Source of the DNA: Methylococcaceae bacterium | GTDB taxonomy: Bacteria; Pseudomonadota; Gammaproteobacteria; Methylococcales; Methylomonadaceae | Direction: 5' to 3' | Assembly: GCA_030618325.1 (NCBI GenBank) | Contig: JAUXDP010000025.1 | Span: 1 to 17,501, forward strand | DNA: 17,501 bases | Shown: piece after piece, positions 13,440-17,501 of the stretch | Position numbering within the stretch: the first letter of the stretch is position 1 | Layout of the letters: every line of letters starts with the position of its first letter | Translations under genes and position numbers: made by a program | Notes under the pieces: model-generated | Told to the model about the DNA's origin: nothing | The model's input: only the letters and a program-made list of their open reading frames with translations | Database searches by the model: none

Positions 13440-14315
13440 ATGAGTGTTACAGCATCGATGGTTAAAGAACTAAGGGAAAGAACTGGTTCTGGAATGATGG
13501 AATGTAAAAAAGCCTTGGTTGAGGCGAATGGAAATATGGATGCGGCTATTGAACAGATGCGTAAATCCGGTTTGGCAAAAGCGGATAAAAAGTCAGACCG
13601 AACTGCAGCGGAAGGGCGTGTGGGCGTAAAAGTCAGCGCTGATGGTAAAGTTGCTGCAATGGTTGATATCAACAGTGAAACAGATTTTGTTTCTAAAGGC
13701 GATGATTTTTGTGCTTTTGTTGATGTGGTAACAGAAGCGTTGCTCGATAATGACATTCAAAACGATGAACAATTATTGGAAATGAAACTTTCTGATGGTA
13801 AGTCAGTTGATGAAGTGCGGCGTGGTTTAATTGCTAAACTGGGTGAAAATATTACTGTTCGGCGCTTTGAAAAATTTGTTGCTAAAGGTGGCGTAGGTTG
13901 CTATTTACATGGTGGTAGCATTGGTGTCATTGTAGAATTGTCCCAGGCGGATCCAGACCTTGCAAAAGATGTTGCTATGCATGTGGCGGCAAGTAAACCA
14001 CTATATGTTTTTGAAGATCAGGTTCCTGCTGAAATGATCGAAAAAGAGAAAGATATTTTTGTTGCTCAGGCTGAAAAAAGTGGCAAACCAGCTGAGATTA
14101 TTGAAAAAATGATCACGGGTAGAATAAAGAAATATCTAGCTGAAATTACGCTTGCGGGTCAACCTTTCATTAAAGATGATAAAGTTACGGTTGGGAAATT
14201 GGTTGCGGGGAAAGGTAGCGCAGTCATACGATATTCCAGATTTGAAGTCGGTGAAGGAATCGAGAAAAAAGAGGAAAATTTTGCCGAAGAAGTAATGGCT
14301 CAAATTAAAAGTTAA
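13440..14315 (+). CDS. tsf: Translation elongation factor Ts
   Basis: A 291-residue EF-Ts, close to the 283 residues of E. coli. The N-terminal UBA-like domain shows VKELRERTGSGMMECKKALV. The core contains the nucleotide-exchange motif TDFV (residues 81-84, in NSETDFVSKGDDF), whose Asp and Phe insert into EF-Tu. The central part includes HVAASKPLYV and the C-terminal part GKGSAVIRYSRFEVGEGI. It regenerates EF-Tu-GTP in the cytoplasm. An AAGG element lies shortly before the ATG. The gene follows rpsB by 89 bases that hold a terminator-like hairpin, so its level probably depends on read-through from the rpsB promoter. Confidence 0.98.
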   Translation: MSVTASMVKELRERTGSGMMECKKALVEANGNMDAAIEQMRKSGLAKADKKSDRTAAEGRVGVKVSADGKVAAMVDINSETDFVSKGDDFCAFVDVVTEALLDNDIQNDEQLLEMKLSDGKSVDEVRRGLIAKLGENITVRRFEKFVAKGGVGCYLHGGSIGVIVELSQADPDLAKDVAMHVAASKPLYVFEDQVPAEMIEKEKDIFVAQAEKSGKPAEIIEKMITGRIKKYLAEITLAGQPFIKDDKVTVGKLVAGKGSAVIRYSRFEVGEGIEKKEENFAEEVMAQIKS

Positions 14316-14331
14316 TATTCACTTGCAGTAT

Positions 14332-14355
14332 GTTGCTCTGGAATCCGTGAGCAAC
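14332..14355 (+). terminator. Hairpin after tsf, weak terminator candidate
   Basis: GTTGCTC (14332-14338) and GAGCAAC (14349-14355) form a perfect 7-bp stem with a 10-base loop, 17 bases after the tsf stop. It is not followed by a proper T run, so it may stabilise the 3' end or act in partial termination rather than as a strong terminator. Confidence 0.4.
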
Positions 14356-14388
14356 TATTTAACAAGAATAACTGGAAATAAGGATGAC

Positions 14389-14418
14389 TTTACCGGTTTT
14401 GTAACCGATTTCTATATA
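14389..14418 (+). promoter_or_regulatory. Possible promoter of pyrH-frr-uppS
   Basis: TTTACC (14389-14394) and TATATA (14413-14418) are 18 bases apart in the 149-base gap before pyrH. Each hexamer is only a partial match, and a small stem CGGTT/AACCG (14394-14407) overlaps the spacer. A promoter here would fit the known separate transcription of pyrH and frr in relatives, but the match alone is weak. Confidence 0.3.
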
Positions 14419-14464
14419 AGAATACAGAGCCTCTTAATATAACTTTCAATAAATAGCACATCAA

Positions 14465-15193
14465 ATGACCAAGCTAATTTGCCGGAGAATTATGCTCAAG
14501 CTGAGCGGAGAAGCCTTGATGAGTGAGTCAGGGGGCAGTATCGACGCCGAAATAGTCAAACGTTTGGCTATGGAAATTAAGGACTTATGTGATGTTGGTA
14601 TTGAGGTAGGGCTAGTAATTGGCGGTGGAAATATTTTACGTGGTGCGGAAAAGGCATCAGAAGGTCTAGATCGTGTAACCAGTGATCAAATGGGAATGCT
14701 GGCCACGATAATTAACGCATTAGCGATGCAGGATTGTCTGGAATACCTCGGGCAGCAGGTTCGTGTTATGTCAGCTCTTAAGATCAATCAGGTATGTGAA
14801 GATTATATTCGCCGTCGTGCTGTCAGGCATCTGGAAAAAAAACGGGTGGTAATTTTTGCAGCGGGTACGGGTAATCCTTTTTTTACTACAGATTCAGCCG
14901 CAAGTTTAAGAGCTATTGAAATTAATGCTGAATTAATGGTTAAGGCAACTAAAGTCAAGGGTGTTTATTCGGCCGATCCACTTAAGAATAAAGATGCAAT
15001 TTTTTATGAACATCTAACTTTTGATGAAGCGTTGGATCAACGCTTGAATGTAATGGATACTACTGCTTTGGTTTTATGTCGTGATAATAATTTGCCAATA
15101 AGAGTCATGAATATCTTTGAACAAGGTGCCGTCATGCGCTTGATGCAAGGTGAACAAATAGGCTCACTTATTGAGAGAGGAAATACTAAATGA
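14465..15193 (+). CDS. pyrH: Uridylate kinase
   Basis: A 242-residue UMP kinase, nearly identical in length to E. coli PyrH (241). Motifs of the amino-acid-kinase fold are all present: MLKLSGEAL near the N-terminus, VIGGGNILRG (residues 51-60) for phosphate binding, DQMGMLATIINALAMQD (74-90) and GTGNPFFTTDSAA (134-146) for nucleotide binding, followed by VMDTTALVLC. It converts UMP to UDP in the cytoplasm, is a hexamer in relatives and is normally controlled by GTP and UTP. The ATG at 14465 has no strong ribosome binding site; the in-frame ATG at residue 10 would remove the conserved lead-in and is less likely. Its stop overlaps the frr start (ATGA at 15190-15193), implying coupled translation. 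Confidence 0.97.
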   Translation: MTKLICRRIMLKLSGEALMSESGGSIDAEIVKRLAMEIKDLCDVGIEVGLVIGGGNILRGAEKASEGLDRVTSDQMGMLATIINALAMQDCLEYLGQQVRVMSALKINQVCEDYIRRRAVRHLEKKRVVIFAAGTGNPFFTTDSAASLRAIEINAELMVKATKVKGVYSADPLKNKDAIFYEHLTFDEALDQRLNVMDTTALVLCRDNNLPIRVMNIFEQGAVMRLMQGEQIGSLIERGNTK

Positions 15194-15747
15194 TTAACGA
15201 TATTGAACAAGATGCCGCAACACGAATGGGGAAAAGTGTAACTGCTCTGGTAGGAGAATTTACCAAGATAAGAACCGGTCGAGCCCACCCCAGTTTACTT
15301 GATCAGATTGTTGTTTCATATTATGGCTCAGATACTCCGCTATCTCAGGTTGCAAATGTGGCTATCGATGATTCACGTACGCTAAAAGTAACACCTTGGG
15401 AAAAAGGGATGGTGCAAGCGATCGAAAAAGCTATTATGAGTTCTGGTTTAGGTCTGAATCCAGCAACTACAGGGGAAGTTATTCGTATCCCACTGCCACC
15501 CTTAACGGAAGAACGTCGACGTGATTTAGTTAAAATAGTAAAACAAGAAGCAGAAAATGGCCGCGTAGCGATAAGAAATATTCGTCGTGATGCTAATTCA
15601 GAGATAAAAGAAGCGCTTAAAGAAAAGCTGATTTCAGAAGATGAAGCCCATTCTGGAGAAGACAAGATTCAAAAATTGACTGATAAAAATATCAAGGAAG
15701 TTGAAAAGCTTTTAGAAGAAAAAGAAGCTGACTTGTTATCAATTTAA
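15190..15747 (+). CDS. frr: Ribosome recycling factor
   Basis: A 185-residue RRF, the same length as in E. coli. Hallmarks are EFTKIRTGRAHPSLLD near the N-terminus, VTPWEKGMVQAIEKAI, NPATTGEVIRIPLPPLTEER leading through the hinge, and VRNIRR-like VAIRNIRRDAN in the long helix domain. The C-terminus is EKLLEEKEADLLSI. With EF-G it splits the post-termination ribosome in the cytoplasm. The start ATG overlaps the pyrH stop by four bases, and GAGAGG inside the end of pyrH serves as its ribosome binding site. It is followed after 24 bases by uppS. Confidence 0.98.
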   Translation: MINDIEQDAATRMGKSVTALVGEFTKIRTGRAHPSLLDQIVVSYYGSDTPLSQVANVAIDDSRTLKVTPWEKGMVQAIEKAIMSSGLGLNPATTGEVIRIPLPPLTEERRRDLVKIVKQEAENGRVAIRNIRRDANSEIKEALKEKLISEDEAHSGEDKIQKLTDKNIKEVEKLLEEKEADLLSI

Positions 15748-15771
15748 AATATAAAGGTTTCAGTCAAAAGT

Positions 15772-16527
15772 ATGCGTGTAGAAGAAGTTGATCTTCTCAA
15801 TTCTAAAAAACCCCGGCATATTGCAATTATTATGGATGGTAATGGCCGCTGGGCCGTTGCTAGGAGGCTACCAAGAGCGTTGGGGCATCAGGCGGGAGTA
15901 AAAGCGGTCAGAAAAATAGTCGAATATTGCGCGAAAGAAAATATTGAAGTGCTGACTCTGTTCGCTTTCAGTAGTGAAAATTGGCGCAGACCCAAAGATG
16001 AAGTTTCCCTATTGATGAAATTATTTTTGACTACTTTGCAGTCAGAAATAAATAGGCTGGATCGTAATAATGTGCGAGTTCATTTTATTGGTGATCGAAG
16101 TGCTTTCCCCGAAAAATTGCAGCAGAAGATAGTAGAGGGTGAAAATAAAACCAGGCAAAATAATGGCTTGAATCTGGTCATTGCCGCTAATTATGGGGGG
16201 CATTGGGACATACAGCAAGCGATGAAAAGTGTTGCTGAATCAGTTCTTTCCGGGGAAATGCAGGTTTCTGATATTAGTGAGGAAGTTATTAGAAGTCGTT
16301 TATCAATACCCAGCTTACCTGATCCTGATTTATTTATTAGAACGGGGGGGGAAAAGCGCATCAGTAATTTTTTATTGTGGCAATTAGCTTATACTGAATT
16401 TTATTTTACTGACGAACTTTGGCCAGACTTCAGTCAAACAAGTCTAAAAAATGCCATTGAGGACTTTGCTACCCGCCAGAGGCGTTTTGGTCATACGGGT
16501 GAACAAATCAAAAAATTAACGCACTAA
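15772..16527 (+). CDS. uppS: Undecaprenyl diphosphate synthase (cis-prenyltransferase)
   Basis: A 251-residue cis-prenyltransferase of normal size. The catalytic motif MDGNGRWA (residues 21-28, with Asp22) is followed by the family regions HQAGVKAVRKIVEYC, LTLFAFSSENWRRP (containing the conserved S-x-x-N-W-x-R-P), NLVIAANYGGHWDI and DLFIRTGGEKRISNFLLWQ near the C-terminus, then YTEFYFTDELWPDF. The enzyme adds isopentenyl units in cis to farnesyl diphosphate at the cytoplasmic face of the membrane, giving the C55 lipid carrier for peptidoglycan and O-antigen. AAAGG lies upstream of the ATG at 15772. The gene is followed by a 159-base gap and then cdsA, the usual neighbour. Confidence 0.97.
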   Translation: MRVEEVDLLNSKKPRHIAIIMDGNGRWAVARRLPRALGHQAGVKAVRKIVEYCAKENIEVLTLFAFSSENWRRPKDEVSLLMKLFLTTLQSEINRLDRNNVRVHFIGDRSAFPEKLQQKIVEGENKTRQNNGLNLVIAANYGGHWDIQQAMKSVAESVLSGEMQVSDISEEVIRSRLSIPSLPDPDLFIRTGGEKRISNFLLWQLAYTEFYFTDELWPDFSQTSLKNAIEDFATRQRRFGHTGEQIKKLTH

Positions 16528-16686
16528 ATTCACTTCTAGTTCGATACTTTCGAGCTCCATAACCACGCTGACCATAGCGAGATGGCAAAGCTATAAAATT
16601 TATATGAACTTAGTGGGTTTTCTTGTTCTAAAACTAAAAAGCGTAATCTGAATAGTCACTTAAACTCATAAAAAAACTAACAAACA

Positions 16687-17501
16687 ATGCTATTACGAAG
16701 AGTTATTACCGCATCAATTCTAGCGCCTTTAATTATATTGGCAGTTTTTCAGTTATCATCATCCCTTTTTGCCGTCTTTTGGGGAGTGATAATTCTTGTT
16801 GCAGCGTGGGAATGGACTGATCTGGCAGGTATAAATAAAATTTACAAAAAAATATTATTTCTAATTTTATTAGCCCTATCAATGGTTACTATCCATTCCT
16901 GGACATGGATTCTAGAGATGTGTGCTCAACTATTAAATTGGCCTGAAATTAGAAGCTACTCTGGGCTAATCGAATGGACAGTTATTGGACCCATTTTAGT
17001 CTGGTTTGTGATTATGGTTTTAATAAGGAATAAGCCTCAAGAACTATTGGAATTAGAGATCAAGACACGATATAAAGCCCTGTTGGGTTGGTTTCTTTTA
17101 TTGGCTGCATGGATGTTTCTGTCTCGATTAAAAATGCTTTATGGCGCTGAGATGGTTCTGTATTTTCTGTTACTGATCTGGGCTGCTGATATTGCCGCCT
17201 ATTTTGCGGGCAAAAAGTTTGGTGTTACCAAGCTTGCACCAGATATTAGTCCTGGAAAAACAGTACAAGGTATGTATGCTGCATTAGCATCTGCGATCGT
17301 GTGTGCCTTAGTGCTTGGGTTGATTTATGGCTTTATTCCACTTGTTATTTCAGATTTTGCTTTGTTATCTGTTTTAACCATCTTAATATCCATTTATGGG
17401 GATTTGTTTTTCAGCTACATGAAAAGGGTAAGAGGGGTCAAAGATAGCGGTACTTTGTTACCTGGTCACGGGGGATTATTAGATCGCATTGATAGTATGA
17501 T
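16687..17501 (+). CDS. cdsA: Phosphatidate cytidylyltransferase (3' end outside the window)
   Basis: A membrane protein starting at ATG 16687; 271 codons are visible and the reading frame is still open at the right edge. Several hydrophobic helices are spread along it, beginning with ASILAPLIILAVFQL and FAVFWGVIILVAAWEW. The central WAADIAAYFAGKKFG followed by LAPDISPGKTVQG, and the C-terminal signature SYMKR...KD...LLPGHGGLLDRIDS (residues ~243-269), are diagnostic of CdsA. It makes CDP-diacylglycerol from phosphatidic acid and CTP in the inner membrane, the entry to phospholipid synthesis. Only the last few residues should be missing. The long 159-base gap after uppS contains small inverted repeats (AGTTCGA 16538-16544 with TCGAGCT 16550-16556) but no clear terminator or promoter. 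Confidence 0.95.
   Translation, partial: MLLRRVITASILAPLIILAVFQLSSSLFAVFWGVIILVAAWEWTDLAGINKIYKKILFLILLALSMVTIHSWTWILEMCAQLLNWPEIRSYSGLIEWTVIGPILVWFVIMVLIRNKPQELLELEIKTRYKALLGWFLLLAAWMFLSRLKMLYGAEMVLYFLLLIWAADIAAYFAGKKFGVTKLAPDISPGKTVQGMYAALASAIVCALVLGLIYGFIPLVISDFALLSVLTILISIYGDLFFSYMKRVRGVKDSGTLLPGHGGLLDRIDSM

Noticed and set aside
14332..14355. Strong intrinsic terminator separating tsf from pyrH
   Set aside because: The stem is perfect but the loop is 10 bases and no T run follows, so it is listed only as a weak candidate.

Overview
The window looks like a stretch of gammaproteobacterial chromosome with moderately low GC. The best evidence is the order rpsB-tsf-pyrH-frr-uppS-cdsA on the right (12565-17501), the standard gammaproteobacterial arrangement, with protein sequences typical of that class. 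The B12-type radical SAM protein, the c-type cytochrome domain and the polyene-like cluster would suit an environmental, respiring organism such as a methanotroph of the Methylococcales. That placement is only an inference.

Layout. (1) Positions 1-2148 are a loosely packed, mostly minus-strand accessory region. It holds the start of a B12-binding radical SAM gene running off the left edge, a doubtful small plus-strand ORF, an unusual gene fusing a TIR domain, one membrane helix and a cytochrome c domain, and a stretch that may contain a decayed gene remnant. (2) Positions 2149-11049 are a compact plus-strand cluster with many start/stop overlaps. Its genes encode an acyl carrier protein, a COG4648-like membrane protein, a LolA-like periplasmic carrier, an MMPL/RND exporter, a ketosynthase, a ketosynthase-like chain-length-factor protein, a halogenase-like flavoprotein, a lipoprotein and a second halogenase-like flavoprotein. 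A TPR protein follows (11119-11850) and may belong to the same transcript. (3) Positions 11851-12564 hold no protein gene but have several hairpins, a clear intrinsic terminator and the rpsB promoter and leader. (4) Positions 12565-17501 are the housekeeping block for translation (S2, EF-Ts, ribosome recycling factor), UMP kinase and envelope lipid synthesis (UppS, CdsA).

How the genes may work together. The first six cluster genes match the ACP / COG4648 / LolA / MMPL / KS / CLF core of aryl polyene and xanthomonadin-type pigment clusters. In those systems a polyene is built on an ACP by a ketosynthase heterodimer and moved to the outer membrane by LolA- and MMPL-type proteins. Here there is no starter-unit AMP ligase, ketoreductase, dehydratase, acyltransferase or thioesterase in the window. 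Two FAD enzymes carrying halogenase signatures are present instead. The locus is therefore either a satellite of a split pathway or a small system that draws on primary fatty acid enzymes and tailors, perhaps halogenates, an ACP-bound or exported product.
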